Translations under genes and position numbers: made by a program
Notes under the pieces: model-generated
What the model was told of the DNA's origin: nothing
The model's input: only the letters and a program-made list of their open reading frames with translations
Databases searched by the model: none
NCBI GenBank assembly: GCA_963978905.1
Contig: OZ022258.1
Coordinates: 49,584,591 to 49,648,590, forward strand
Length of the DNA: 64,000 bases
Direction of reading: 5' to 3'
Source of the DNA: Trichostrongylus colubriformis
Taxonomy: Eukaryota > Nematoda > Chromadorea > Rhabditida > Trichostrongylidae
Part shown: positions 30,250-43,089 of the stretch, piece by piece
Numbering within the stretch: position 1 is the first letter of the stretch
Layout: each line of letters begins with the position of its first letter

Positions 30250-33239
30250 AAAAAAATACCGATTGCAGATGGGTTCGACCGAATTTTTTAAAGCTGATGG
30301 GATACGGTTTCCATCGAATTTCTCACTGAAATCATTGGTCAGAACCTTTTCGGCTGTTTTTGAGAATCTAGCTTTTTGGAACTTCTTGAAAGGTTCAATG
30401 GGTTCTCAAAAGGAACTAAGTCGAATGTGATACTACGCGACGCCGCAGTAGCTCCTTATACACCACACCCGTCCTACTACTGATGGAGCAATTTAGATGC
30501 AGTGGAATAATCGATCGAAAGAAATCAGAAAAGTAGGCGAAGGCTTACGAGTGAGTGCAGAAGTATTGTAAAGATGAAAATATCGAAGAGATTCGACCTC
30601 TTACAGGGAACTTCACTTTAGTTCAGGTGAGTTCACCAATTGATCAATGAACAAATACCAAGAAGATTAGTAGATAGGAGCTCACTTTCTGTTAAACCGA
30701 AGGCATGATTGACATGGACTCAACTGGATTACCCGGAAAAAGGAAGAACAATGCGCTGAATTTTCACCGGCTGCAGACTAACAAAGAAAAATCTGAGATT
30801 TCGAGGTCTAGCCCCTCAAGGAACAGTGCAATGGCATTAACATTCGGTGAGTAAAAAAGAGTTTATAAGGCGTGATCGTTGTCTTATCAGCTGGTTGGGT
30901 GTGTAGTTTAACACGGTTGAATGAGTGTCAAAGCATTTGACGGCCTACCTCGCCGACAATTAGACCTTATACATACCTAATCCCTGAAGAGCTCATTAGC
31001 TGAGAAGCTTCATTGAAAATAGGGCAGCGACAAAACAGGCGTGGTCTGAGCTCCATAGATCAGCTTAATATTTTATACGAATAAATACACAACTTGAGAT
31101 CGTTCTGTTCAGTGCTGGCGAACCCTCCGTCGGAAAACAGCTAGCAGCTGCAGTTCCCACCCAAAAATAAAAATTTTATTTTTCGCAGCAATCGAAGTAT
31201 ATTCGGTGTAAGGAGGCGTCATGAGCCTGTTCTTCAGCTTGGATAATGAAAAACCAAATTGAATTGCCGCTTTGAGCTTCTGTGGCCTGAATATCTTCTT
31301 ATGACGGATTTTTCGGCTTCTTATGACGGATTTTTCGGCCCTCAGAACTGACGTTTTACTATTCTTGGTACTTCGACTTTAAAAGGTTGAAAGATGGGAA
31401 GCTTTAATCTTTTCGCGTCTTTTTCGAACCCTTCTTCATCTTTTTTTCTTTTTCCAAAAATTTTCGCCAAAAGGCCTGCATTTTCCATGCAAATTTTGAG
31501 GAAATTCACTTTGTACAAGCTGTTTTACATATGCGGTTCTCTGAAAGAAATAAAATGAGTCTGAAAATGCACGAAAACCACATTAGAAAACGAAGGGTTC
31601 AAGTTTGCACGTCAAGTCACCCCAGTCTGCGGATTTGACACTGCTTCCGTAGTTTCTGAAAGTTGTCTTATTTCATCAAGCTCACTTACACTTATGTCCT
31701 TGAAATGCTCTTGTATGTCCTTTTAGAGCTTTATCAAACCCGTTCAACCGTGAAGGGTCATACTTCGATTCTATTCATGAAAATTCACAAAGAAAAGTCA
31801 AAAGAATTGTGCCCACGCGATTCTGCATGCATGGGAAGACAATGAAGAATTCAGCATTGTCACCTACCCATAGCTAAGAAGCAGTGAAAACTAGGCGTAT
31901 TCCGCAGAAGAGGAGCGGAATCTGCTATTAGTGAGGAGGGAGAATTCGAAAAGATTTAAGGACATTAGCGCTAAATTTAGATAATGTCATAAGCTTACAC
32001 TTACGAATTATTGAAGTGCAAAGAGATTACACGCTTGAAAGGGCAAATTGCGAATGTGCTTCATCGATCATTCTTCGTCAATGGAAGCTGATTATAGAGA
32101 TGGTAAGAGGTCTAATTCGAGTCAGCTATCCTAACGGGAAGACAAGTAATGCAGTCGGAAATAATTACAAGGCAGCAAATTTTGAATGAATTGAAAATAA
32201 AGACAGCAGAATGTAGAATAGTGAAGGGTTAGAATAGCAGATTTAAGATCAAAATAAACAAAAAAGCAAGCGTGAATAGCCGGTGGATAAAGAGAAACAC
32301 GATAAAGGGAAAATATCTACAGTAACTACCAAAAGTCAACCGATAAACGGGTTTCCGTGATATTTTTATTTTCGCTTGCTTGCAATAGAGTTAAATAATG
32401 AAAAAATTCCGACCCTGATTTAAGGATTGTTTCTGAAGGTAAAAACTCTAAACAGATAAATGATGCAGCTTTAGAGACAATCCAGTAATATTTGTAGAAG
32501 AAGTCCTCGAAAAATTGTTTGCAGTAGATTTTTGACTGTTCATGGAAAACAAAAAAAGGCAAAAAATCCAGAAGAATCAGATGTGGCTATCCAGAGTTAC
32601 TTCAGATTGTCGGAAAAGCCTGCGTATCCTATATGGGGTCTTGAATGGCATGTATTCTACCAAAATTTACCAGTCTAGCGCGGTAGCAAAATGTGCCTGC
32701 CGGTTTGTCGATTGAATGCTTTCGCTTCACTGACTAGCTTGCATTGTTCGACATCCGACAAAGCTCTCAACTCCTGGAGAGAGCCGATTAATTGCTGTAG
32801 ATTTGCCAAAAAAATACTTGCACTTCAGTATCAATCGGCTGGATACGGTTTTGGGTCGAGTGCGTGAAAGCATTCAATCGATTTGCATGAAATTTCCATG
32901 TGAATGTTGCACACTAATAACTGGTGGGACAACGATCTGTCAGCAATCAGAACCATTCACAGAGTTGGAAGTGAGAAAGTAGAAAATTGTCGGTGAGCCT
33001 TTAATTCTGTGAAAGTTTTATCAAACAATTGAGAAGTGGAACGGCTTAAAGAGCTGTCTGTTACCTATAAGACTACGCGGATCAAATCCCACTTTAAACA
33101 GGGGTTATTTATCTTACTCTGATTAGGCCTTTGAATCTTGTGTTTCAAATATAATTCTCATGCATAGTTAGGGGCACTAAGACAAGCATTTCCTGCTATC
33201 TGCGCAATAATCGATGAATTCAATCGATATCGATTGCGC
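30250..33239. other. Region 5' of the globin gene, noncoding
   Basis: Likely includes the globin promoter, but no element can be defined by eye. It contains a 21-bp tandem pair CTTCTTATGACGGATTTTTC near 31297-31340 and a small SINE-tail fragment (GAATGCGTGGCAC) near 30076. Only isolated short frames are present. Confidence 0.4.
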
Positions 33240-33520
33240 GGATAAGGTTTAGTGACAGGTTATGCGCACTACCACTGTATGGTGAGGGTATAAATCCCGC
33301 ATCAATACCCACCTATGTCAGCCAATCTTCCATCCCCTAGGGGTAGGTGAATTGGTACCAGACTCTGCTGAGACGATAAAAGCATTGACTTATACATCGG
33401 CTGGCCCAGCAATTCATTGTATTGGCCAAATTTCATTCTCCTAACAAAGGGATTCTGGGTAGAAGTAGAATGCTTGGTGCGTTTTAACAAAGAATTATTA
33501 ACATCAAAAGCTTTACCTTT
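33240..33520 (+). mobile_element. tRNA-derived SINE-like repeat, decayed
   Basis: Contains the family words GGTAGGTGAATTGGTACCAG, ATAAAAGCATTGACTTATAC and GAATGCTTGGTGCG in order, followed by the AATTATTAACATCAAAAGC tail. The tRNA-like head is weak. Confidence 0.7.
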
Positions 33521-33530
33521 TTTGATTTTT

Positions 33531-33690
33531 GATAGCTGCTGATTATCGCCGTAGCCCGCGATGCGAACGTTACTGCAAGGATGCTGAGTTATGGGCAAAA
33601 GCTTCGGTGTCGGACAGGACTCGTACCCGCACTCGAACCCACACCCAACGAAGTTTTTGTCCATAACCCAGCATCCTTGTAGTACCTTTG
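33531..33690. repeat. Compact member of the GAGTTATGGGCAAAAG inverted-repeat family
   Basis: ACTGCAAGGATGCTGAGTTA...GGGCAAAAGCTTCG is mirrored by CGAAGTTTTTGTCCATAACC...CAGCATCCTTGTAGT. The tRNA-like inner parts seen in the 44.1- and 52.8-kb members are reduced to a CTCGTACCCGCACTCGAACC remnant. Confidence 0.7.
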
Positions 33691-33699
33691 CCTTTTATT

Positions 33700-34480
33700 A
33701 TTTTCAGCGATCTACAGCCCATGAACCTATGGAATGATCCTTACGACACCCTGAAATATGGCAGTGTGCTCGAAATGCGGCACATTTCAATGAAATTTCT
33801 AAAGCTTGCTTCCACGGACGTTTTTTTTTCGGCTCATGAATAAGCGGAAATGAGTCGTGGGAGAGCCCCTGGCAAAATGGCTGCCTCTCATATTGCAATC
33901 GATGCCGGTTCCAGTGGTTGTTATCGGTAAAGACTTCATCATAGCATTAACCCATGGAAATCAGTACTTGTCACGAAATTGGAGCTTCTTCGATCCATTG
34001 CGTAGTGGAATGATAGGAATGTCACGGGATTAGCTTCAAATTTAAAAAATAGAACGATTTGTGCCAGTCCGAATGAAATTTGGGCAGTGGTTTTATGTTT
34101 CTAGGAGGACTCAGACAATAGAAAAACGCCGGTGAATCACTGAAACTATCAGAAGTAACGCCCTTCACCTTTTGTTGCTGCGTAATCGTGGCCAAGATGC
34201 CTGAGCATCTTCCTTTAGTCAATTTCTTTCGAGATAAACAAGTTTTTTCCCATGCGCCCGCCGACGGGGCAAACGCTTCCGTTCCTGGCAGTCGTTTATG
34301 ATTTATGAGAATGACTGCGGGGTGTGCGCGGAGTCCGTACAAATGTAAGCCTTAAAACCCTCGCCACCGAGTCCTTAACCCCTTGTTTCTAGCCATACCC
34401 GGAAGGTGTCAGTGAGGTCCACAAAGAACTAGGGACCTTCTAGATCTCACTATTCCAAACCTTCTAAATCTCAAAAGAAT
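33700..34480. other. Noncoding stretch
   Basis: Short minus frames (33704-33898, 34022-34342) lack motifs and splice context. Nothing recognisable. Confidence 0.4.
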
Positions 34481-34489
34481 TCGAGAGTG

Positions 34490-34556
34490 TGTGTGGCTCA
34501 GTGGCCAGAGATGCAAAAAAAATGCGAACATCGCGATCCAATCCCGCCCGGGTTTG
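34490..34556 (+). other. tRNA-like fragment (pseudo-tRNA or SINE head)
   Basis: TGTGGCTCAGTGGCCAGAG resembles a tRNA A box and D arm, and GCGATCCAATCCCGCC a T arm. The A-rich middle (AAAAAAAA) cannot make a proper anticodon arm, so this is not a functional tRNA gene. Confidence 0.4.
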
Positions 34557-34964
34557 CCTTTCTCCATTTTTTTAAGAACGAAAAATTAGTGGAAATTTTT
34601 TTCAAAATCGAAGTTGATGATTCGCTATGATTGTGGATGATAAGGTTGGATCATGGTGGCGAACGATACATATAAAGATGTGATGGGCAAATGTGTCAAT
34701 GGAATAGGCATTGCATTGCGTGTATGTACAATACGGTAAAGAACCTCATGTGCGGCGCAAACTGTTTGAGTATCATCGAGCTTTTAAGTTCCTCAGAATT
34801 TTTGACCATAGATTCAGAATTCAATTAATTACTTACCTTGAATATGAATCCTATTGCAATCCTTCTCCAATTCTTCCTTTTAATTTGTAAAGTACTGACT
34901 GGAGCCCTGAAAAGGCGATTTCTGAGAGAAATGGGTCGATCGTGTCAAAATTGACTTGGAAGCG

Positions 34965-35160
34965 ATCATCGGAAAAAGAATAGCGAAAAAGCGAGTACAA
35001 ATTTTTAGAAATTTCCAAGTAGCACTTAGTGAGATCGGAGAGAAATCTATTCATTGGAAAAGAATCATTATAAAAAGAAAAGCGAAAAAGTGAGTAAAAT
35101 TTCTAGAAATTTCCAAGCGGCACTTTATGAGGTAGGAGAAGAGTATTGGCTTGGGAAGGC
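34965..35160 (+). repeat. Two-copy ~99-bp tandem duplication
   Basis: The unit beginning ATCATCGGAAAAAGAATAGC (34965) repeats as ATCATTATAAAAAGAAAAGC (35064), with the conserved core TTTAGAAATTTCCAAGTAGC versus TCTAGAAATTTCCAAGCGGC. Frames on both strands here span the duplication, and I do not call them genes. Confidence 0.8.
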
Positions 35161-35280
35161 TCAGGTGGGCGCATTGTTAATGCGCAAGTGTCGAAATACT
35201 TTTGCTGACTACGTTGCGATAGAAACGGCTATATCTGGGTCCATAAAAAGGTTCCGAGAGCTAGAAGGGTCGTAAGCTAT

Positions 35281-38200
35281 ATTTCCACAAATAGCAACAG
35301 TATGGAAGGGGAGAAGGAAAGCTGTAAAAGTATGTGGCACGAATTTGATGCAAGGCGGCCTCTATCCTTTTTTGCACCCATCTTCTAGTAGCTCCTAGTG
35401 GCATGGACAGCGAGGTGTTTTTTGGATCGTCCCACCTACGTGCCTACACTTCCAAATGGGCCTGTTTTTTTTTTCGAAAAAAGGACATTTTTGGCTAATT
35501 CTGCTTCTTGTCTCTTCTACGAAAGCAGACAAGAGACTCCATAGCGGACCCAGGGTGGGGTCTAGTAAGCCGGCAGTAGAGCAAGTCAATCCAAACTGGG
35601 AATAGGTTGAAACTGGACGTTATGGGTGAAGTGCGCCCAAACAAAAAGGAAGAGAGGTCAGACGAACAAGAACTAGAAAATTTCGTGAAATTTGCATAGA
35701 TCAGTTCAGTACAAGCTTTTTTTCAAAGAATGCCATCGACCGTTCCAGCGGCTAACTAAAGATTCTCACAGTAGCGGGATTAGTTCTGATTTCAAAGGGG
35801 GCTGAAAATGGCCCTACCCAATAACACAGAATATCGATAACAACAACAGCCATGGCAATAGTAGCGTTTAAATCATGCCGGATTAACTTTTAGGAAAACA
35901 ATATTGATAGTTGGGCTCATGTGCCACTGGTGGGCAAAACGTCGAAGAAGAAAGTCATGATTGTCATTTACTAAGCGGAGCAATTTCTAGAATAGCAAAA
36001 GAATGATTCGGTGAAGATCGTTTTTATAAATTTGTTAAAATACACAGGTCTGAAGTCATTCCCATGAATCAGATCGCACTCGCATGATCCGCGATTCCAC
36101 ACAAAAGTATATGCACGGCTCAAACCAAATCTTGCCAATGACTGATCAACATCAAGCTCGTTGTGCAATTTTCTGCTCGATGTCACTTATGGCATCTAGC
36201 GGAAACTCAACATTATCAAGGATGAGGTAATCGATCGATTCAATTCCGGAATACGCCTTGCATACAACTTTTGGCAAAAATCGACTTGCGGATGCGACTC
36301 AGTTTACAAAAGACAAAACGAGTCGATGGTTGTGACGGCGGTTTTATCCTCCTAGACACTTCTATCCGACCACTTTTGGAGGGTTGGAAAGCTACCTTTG
36401 TATGAGCTGGCAAAGCGTAGGACCTTTGGTATGATAAGATTGCTTCAGCCCTTGTATCAAATCGCAGGCAGTAAAGCAAGATTCCTCGAGCGCCGTACCT
36501 AAAAATCGAGACTGAGCCCCAGGTGTGTATTTTTCTGATTATTCTTGGACTTTTCGTGCTCTAAGTATCAAATTGTTTAGAATAAGGGTAGCTCCCCACC
36601 TTTGGAAGTTACCGAATGCTACTTCAATCACGTAAGTGAAGACGACGGGTGAAGATCGAATGCATGGCGCGTCCTCAAGATGGGCCCACTAAGACTGTCA
36701 GCCGACAGTGTGCCAGTAGATGCTCCAATATGCTAGCCAAAACCTCATGAGATTATTACATTTCCTGATCTATCGAACTTCTCCAGGAAACGAATCAGCT
36801 CTGAACCACTCTCCTTCTATTTCCGGAACCAGAATTCGTTGGTTCAAATGTTCTTTTACAAAAATAGATAATGAACACAACAAATTATATGTTCAAAAGT
36901 AAATAATGAACACAGTAAAATTATATGTTCGAATATAATTGATAAATGCAACAGGTTTGAAATGAAGTAAAAAATTAAAATGAGGGAGGGGGTGGTTTAG
37001 GTGAATAACAAACTCTAAATGAGCGTAGAAGAGTACCAAGTGGGCAATCTCCAATACAGCAGACGGGTTCCAACTTTGTTTACTTCGCATGAAGTACCGG
37101 TTATTGGGCGTCTATGTCGATCAAATATGGAAGAAATGGGGCACTGAACAAAAGCACCGCCGCTGCCACATGCATTTGTAAGGTTTGCAGTCCGAATTAC
37201 TTCCACATTAAGCATGCTTTTTGTGGAGCAAGTCGAGTGGAACTAGGCTTTTCCTCCTAGATCTGGGACATCAAAGCCATTACCAGTGCTCAACCTGGCT
37301 GGCCAGAACGCTTCCGCCCGTTGTTTGGGCAATACTCAGAACGATTTATAAGTTCAGGATGTCAGGGATATATACCATAACCTGCCCTAGTCCGTATAGT
37401 TGTGGGTCCCATAGTTGTGCGCCTGTGACAACCTCAGGATTTATCAAATCATATTCCATATTAGTGGATTGTTTAGGATCACTTCTGTGACTACAATGAG
37501 CTTGACTACGATATACCATACTGTGATCCTGAACTTATTACAATGTCTCTCTATGGTTCTCAATGGATTTGACTAGATGGCACTAGAAGGCGAGTGACAA
37601 GAATGTTCATCCACTCCATCCATCTTTTTTTGTAGCAAATTGACTTCAAATTATTAACAGGAAAAGGATGGGGACGATAGGAGGTAGGCGTTTTGATTCG
37701 TTCAACCTCCAAAAGCAGCTTTCCGGATGCTCATCATTTAAGCAATCTGTTTCCGGTGACTAAACTCAGGATTACCCATAAATATCCGTTTGAGACTCAG
37801 TCATAACCCCTGGCGGCCAATGATTGCAGACAAGCGGAATCCTCTAGGAATTCATTTGATAAATGCCAGGTAGCTCCGCCGGATGATTTAGTGACCTTCC
37901 CCGAAGCAATGCAATTATGCAAACCGGCCCTTTCCTTATTAGAGTACGCTGCCATGATGGGTTCTTTGCAATTCTAATGGAGCCTAGCTCCTGAGATCAA
38001 GTCAACCTGAAAGCAATTATGTTGACATACTGACAGATTATAAAAAATACATATAAATGACTAAACTATTGGGTGTTCATCAGACCATGCTAAGGGTGCG
38101 CTCAAGTTTTGCAGCATGAGCATTAAACAGTGAAAATGGAAAGGAAAGATATCTCTTTTGTTTATTTTGCACGTCACCTAAACAACATGTCATCTGCCAG

Positions 38201-39080
38201 GACCAAATCAGAGTTGATGCGGAAACAGTTTGAAAAATTTAAAAAAAGAAAATGGAAGTCGAAGATAAACCATGATGGAACCGTTTTCAAAAGCATTTTC
38301 TAGATGAAACGACGAAAAACTTGTCAATAAAGATTAATGTGAACATATAATGTGATATGAATAGTGTAAGAAGATAACAAACAATAAGTAATGAGTTAAT
38401 CAAAAATAAAATGCTGCAAAATCAAACAGATGACTGGACATTCTTGACCAAAAGGATGGCTTAGAGGCACTGAGGCCGGCTTCATACTCTGCGGTGATGC
38501 CGTCGTAGCCCGCGGCAGTCCATGGTTGCGTTCCCAGGCAGCTAGGCACAGTGGCACGAGCGGAGAGGCAGAGAGGAAGCAGCCACACCGTGTCGCTTGT
38601 AGCGCATAGTATAAAGGCGATTTAATGGTCCACGAAAAAAACACGAAGCAGTGCAGGACAAGAACTTGTAAATGAACTACATGCTGAGCAGGTAGGTCTG
38701 TTATTATCGGGCCAACAAGCTCGAGATTGCGCTTGGAACGATATGATTCGAAACGATTACGAGCCTCAAAGTGGTGAAAAACTTCAATATTCATCGACAT
38801 TTTGGAATGTGGATCGGGAGATTCAGCTATGCCCCGGCTTTCTGTCAAAACCTCAGGTAACCGATAAGGTCAAAATGTTAAATAGCTTTGCAAATAATAC
38901 CACTTAGCAACTTCAAAAGTCACGATAAAGTAATGTAATAAGTATGACAATATTACCAACAACGGCACTTATAATCACTTGTTTCAATTTGTCAGCATCT
39001 GCTGACAGGCTCCTTACGTCACACGTATGATTGCTAATAAGCTATGGTACTTATGCCATTAAAAAGCTGAGGTAAGTCGC
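35281..39080. other. Noncoding stretch, weak exon possibilities only
   Basis: The best fragment is minus 38730-38840, after TTTTGACAG: IAESPDPHSKMSMNIEVFHH continuing FEARNRFESYRSKRNLELVG. It looks codon-like but has no clear donor and no family match. Minus 37015-37215 (TNACGSGGAFVQCP) is similar in status. I see no transposon termini. Confidence 0.35.
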
Positions 39081-39084
39081 ATGA

Positions 39085-39152
39085 GTTCCCCATAGTACAA
39101 TGGATTGAAATGGTGTCCAGAAAGCACAAATAGGGGATCGAATCCGCCTGAG
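39085..39152 (+). other. tRNA-like pseudogene
   Basis: CCATAGTACAATGGATTG is A-box-like and GGGGATCGAATCC is B-box-like. The middle GTGTCCAGAAAGCAC can form a short stem with a 7-nt CCAGAAA loop, similar to the CCGGAAA loop of the inverted tRNA-like elements at 44.3, 52.9 and 57.9 kb. Acceptor pairing is poor, so this is probably a SINE relic of the same lineage. Confidence 0.5.
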
Positions 39153-39748
39153 AATAATTCAGTACTTGATGATAATAATTATTCAGTACAGCTGTAATGA
39201 CAGGAGAACACCGATATACATATATAATAGCGAATAAAGCTGAAAGCTGACCTTTCAAGTGAAGTAGGGAAGCAAACAATCCTACCCCCTCCCCACCCCC
39301 CCCTCCCTCAGCCCAACAACCTTGATACTCTAGTTGAGTGACATGAAAGTGGCGAACATCCGACAAATGAGCACCTTATTGTGGGATGGATGGAAAACGC
39401 CCGTTGGTGGAATCCTGTCGGTGACACTCTCAAAGGGATCCCAGAGGGTAAGCTCGGAAGGGAGAGCGTGAGTTTGCCCAGAAGACACGTGGTGCAGCAC
39501 TAATAGATTCATCGAATTCGATTACGGAATAAGAACTATCCGTTGGATTTAGTGGGGAGACTTTTCTACGCTGTATCGTTATTTTTACTTTTTTTTACAT
39601 ATGATTTTTCAATTTCTATATGCGGTATTATTGCATGGAATATTGCATGCACATGTAGTATTATAATATTGTATATTGTATATGTATTGATTTGGGTAAT
39701 GCATCAAATATTGTATTTGTATGTATGTATTGCAATTTGTATAACGTA

Positions 39749-39912
39749 CAGTCCATTTCGGAGCGCCTGACAGGGCGTGGCCTACGGACTTGGGTGAGAG
39801 TGTATCAAACTTCCACTCCGCCACAAACACACTCTCACTCTTGCCACGCACTCTCACTCTCGCAACTATGTCTGTAGACCACGCCCTATCTGGCGCTCCG
39901 AAATGGAGAATA
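39749..39912. mobile_element. Short TA-flanked foldback MITE, copy 2 (~164 bp)
   Basis: CAGTCCATTTCGGAGCGCCT is mirrored by AGGCGCTCCGAAATGG-type sequence (about 39889-39906), with inner AGGGCGTGGCCTACGGAC / GTCTGTAGACCACGCCCT. The centre is rich in CTCTCACTC words. Same family as 12076-12191, with a slightly decayed right end. Confidence 0.75.
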
Positions 39913-39929
39913 TATGTGGTGGGGTGTAT

Positions 39930-40110
39930 TGGGTTGGCACATAATTAATGCGAGTTTTTTCAGCAATTTTATTTAGCAACAGCCATGATAAAATTCAGCA
40001 AAAGCTTATCCAAATAATTGTTTGGGAACGTTTCCGTCATAGCAATCAAGAACTGCTTCCATTTGATAGGCGTCAAAACTTCAACTTCCACTACGAAAAA
40101 ATGCAGTATT
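39930..40110 (-). mobile_element. Possible solitary mariner end
   Basis: TATTGGGTTGGCACATAATTAATGCG has the look of a mariner terminal repeat next to TA. The following ~140 bases read on the minus strand as KWKQFLIAMTETFPNNYLDK and further residues to a stop near 39975. No matching opposite end was found, so this is either a truncated copy or coincidence. Confidence 0.35.
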
Positions 40111-40499
40111 AAAAAGGCAGTAATTATGCATCAACCTAATGTATTGCACATTGTATTTGTATGTAATTTATGCAAAAAGGCAGCTTTTTCAAGTGATTTC
40201 AACCATTTAAATAAGCTGTCGAAGAGAAAACTCTCTGAAATCTGCTCCCAAATACGCATTCGAATACCTGTGTAATCTGCACAGAATTTTAATGGATGGC
40301 ACATTACAGAGATCCATAAATGAACCCTTTCAGCATCATTTTATGATCTTTTATTGGTACCCATTATGTACGACAATTTCAAGGGTTATTAGAGGTTTTT
40401 GTACATTCAAATACAGAATATTAATGATCCTCAATGATAAATGCTCGGAAATGCGAAGCAATTCGCATTATCTATTACCGATTTTGAAATGTTGAGAAA

Positions 40500-40935
40500 T
40501 TAGCTATTTGGCTAGCTAGGGGTACGGTATGTATAATCAATGAAAAATTGTTTCTCACTACAGATGAGTTGTATTTACAGAGAAGATCAGCCATTTTTTG
40601 ATAAGTAATGGAACAGCAGGCGATCGGTTGTCATGGCATTTTAAGAAAGAAATTACTTTGGAAAATTGCTCTTGCTCATATTCTAGAAGAGCACCGGGCA
40701 AAGCTTGTATATTTTTAGTTTTGAAAAAGTCTACCAGTACTAGAATTGGTAATATCTAATTTATATGCAAAATTGATTACGATGATCAGGGACTATCGGT
40801 AATTATGGCAATCAAATGTGAATACACAGATAATCAAAAACTACGGCCATCGCAAGTGAAAGGCTCAAAAATAAGTGATTTCTAGTGGGCGCCATGTATT
40901 CGACTTCAGAATACATTCGCTGATGTAGTTGCAAG
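40500..40935. other. Noncoding stretch
   Basis: AT-rich; nothing recognised before the hairpins at 40939. Confidence 0.4.
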
Positions 40936-40938
40936 AGT

Positions 40939-41047
40939 AAATGATATATGCAATGAACTTCATTGCCAGTTCATTGCATATATCATTTAGTTAGCTGCAA
41001 GTTCACCGTCCCAGTTCTGTTCTGGGACGGTGAACTTGCAGCTAACT
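40939..41047. repeat. Two back-to-back perfect hairpins
   Basis: Hairpin 1: 40939-40958 with 40969-40988 (20 bp, 10-nt loop). Hairpin 2: 40989-41014 with 41022-41047 (26 bp, 7-nt loop TTCTGTT). They abut with no spacer, so the sequence forms a tandem double stem-loop. No transposon termini are visible. Confidence 0.9.
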
Positions 41048-41049
41048 TT

Positions 41050-42660
41050 CCTGTTTTGTACGCGATACACTTGTAATTGCTACTTTTTCCATTTTATTCG
41101 CACGTCCCCCTTTTGACGAATCTTTTTGCGCGCTTTCGGTAACCTTTCAGATCCATCAGGTAAGAAACTTATGCTTAATCGGTACGAAATTATTAAGGGT
41201 TTTCTCAAAAAAAGAAAAATACAAATCTTCATGAACAAAATGATAAAAAAAAAACAATGACTACAGTTGTCAACAAAAAGGTGCAGTGAGAACACGAATG
41301 AGACAGTGCGCAAGAAATCCAGCAAAAATAGAAAAAACCAGTGAAAACTTCGTTTTCACTAAGTATGAGCATGGCCTTTTTCCTATTTACCAAAGCTTTC
41401 ATTTCTCAACTTTTTGAAAAGATGTCGGTCAAAAAATGCAGCATGTTCAACTCGAAACCGCATTCGTTTGCTGCAGAAATAATCGCGAGATTTGGTCTTT
41501 GTGACAGAAAGCGCACGCTAATTCCCTCCGGAGACTACAAAGCACAAAGATTGTCGTCGAAAGCGATGAAAACGATCCGATAAAAAGACACACGCGCGGA
41601 TGAAATGGGAAAAAGTAGCAATTATCCATGTATCGCTTACACTACGAGATTTACTACACATTTCACTATATCAGTTTGTATTTGCGAGTCCTTTATGTTC
41701 TCTAAAATCCTTTTAAGCATCGCAAATTGAATATGTACAACAAATACCAGTGATTATTGTTTTTATTACCCTTTTTTTAATTAGTTTTATTTTCTATTCA
41801 AGTACATTTTGTCAGGTCAGAGTCTCAACGCGGGCTTATCATATTTATTGATGTTGTTATCATATTTAACAGCACTTAACGTCGGTGTATCTTATCCTCA
41901 ACCTGACATAAGCTCATCAAGTATATGGCTCTTTGAAGGTCACGAGAAACGATCTGAGATATGAGAGAAAGAAACTTAGGACCCGTCGAGCCGTAATGAG
42001 CTCAGACAACTAATAAGGTGGATTTGCAAGATGGGATGTTTTGCATGGTCACTCGGATGCAAGATAGTTCTACGAAATTGCAGAAAACAGAGGTGATTGA
42101 AAAAAGAGAGACGTGAACCTAAAGATTAGCAAAAATGGAGGTGACAAAGGAAAATGCAAATTTAAGATAAGGCAAGCTTCAAATTAAGTTCTCCTTGTTA
42201 TTTCAGGGTAGGATGAATTTTCGGTGTTCACTACCACTACGGCAGCTCTTCCAATTCTTCAGTCGTAGGGCATATCTGGCCGGTTACGTGCCAAGTGCAC
42301 TCCATGAGGGATTTTCCTACACTGGAAAATGATGATGCTCATGGGCCAATGCAGCAAGATAACTTGTTCGGGTTCCTTGGTTCACTTGGATGCTTTTCCA
42401 GATCTTTCTCTCCAGTCACTACCTCGCCCGTGGTTACTTATGGTTTCCGAAAAACAGCAAGTAGAAATGGATGAAACTTCTGTTTTGAGGTGTTCTTTTT
42501 TTCAAAAAAAAAAGAATATTCTTATAATAACGACATCGAAAGTTTTGGATGAACGGAAAGCTATTTATGACACACTAACACCTACTGATCCCGTAAAAGT
42601 CCTTAAAGTCGCCTCGAATGGCTCAACTACTCTTTGATCGATTTGTGTGAGTTGTCAGCA
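41050..42660. other. Noncoding or unresolved stretch
   Basis: At 42197-42206 TTGTTATTTCAG is followed by ATG within 6 nt and 39 open codons (MNFRCSLPLRQLFQFFSRRA...). It is a possible trans-spliced gene start, but no continuation exon is identified. The 102-codon frame 42329-42637 has no recognisable motif. Confidence 0.3.
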
Positions 42661-42664
42661 AAAA

Positions 42665-43080
42665 AAGGAACCCCGGGGGGAGAGTGGTGAATGGAATCGC
42701 TGAAGCGGCATCGTCGCCCGACTGCCGCCCCGGCGACGAGCCACGACGAGCAGGAGGGGGCGCAGTGTGGGGCGGCGGCAACAGCTTCGGCTAGCCATGT
42801 GTGTGTGTGTGTGAAGAATTCATAACGTGTGGGATCAATAGATCTGGACGGAGCTGCCCCTCCCCACGTCTCGTCACTCACTCTCTTCAGCCCCCTCCTC
42901 TTCAAAGCCTCATGCCACCATATCTTTTGGCGCTTGTGGACGGAGTTGAGAGCGCGGAGTGCCGCGCAACGTATGGACACGGTCACACGGACGGACGCGC
43001 GGTGACGCGGGAGGAGCACCGGAGAAAGCAGCAGCAGCAGCAGCATCAGGCAGAGTAGTCACATACACTCAATTAGAGCC
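42665..43080. other. GC-rich island with GT and CAG simple repeats
   Basis: Markedly more G+C and CpG than its surroundings, with (GT)8 near 42798-42813 and (CAG)5 near 43028-43042. Long frames on both strands reflect the composition. It could be a promoter or 5' exon region, but no start, splice site or domain is convincing. Confidence 0.45.
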
Positions 43081-43089
43081 TACCCCCTA

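Noticed and set aside
37015..37215. Possible haem-peroxidase exon (TNACGSGGAFVQCP, RRPITGTSC on the minus strand)
   Set aside because: Only a loose resemblance; no conserved peroxidase motif and no clean splice sites.
38396..38848. 150-codon minus frame
   Set aside because: Its first ~40 codons look coding but the rest is low-quality and no donor or family is clear; not strong enough to call.
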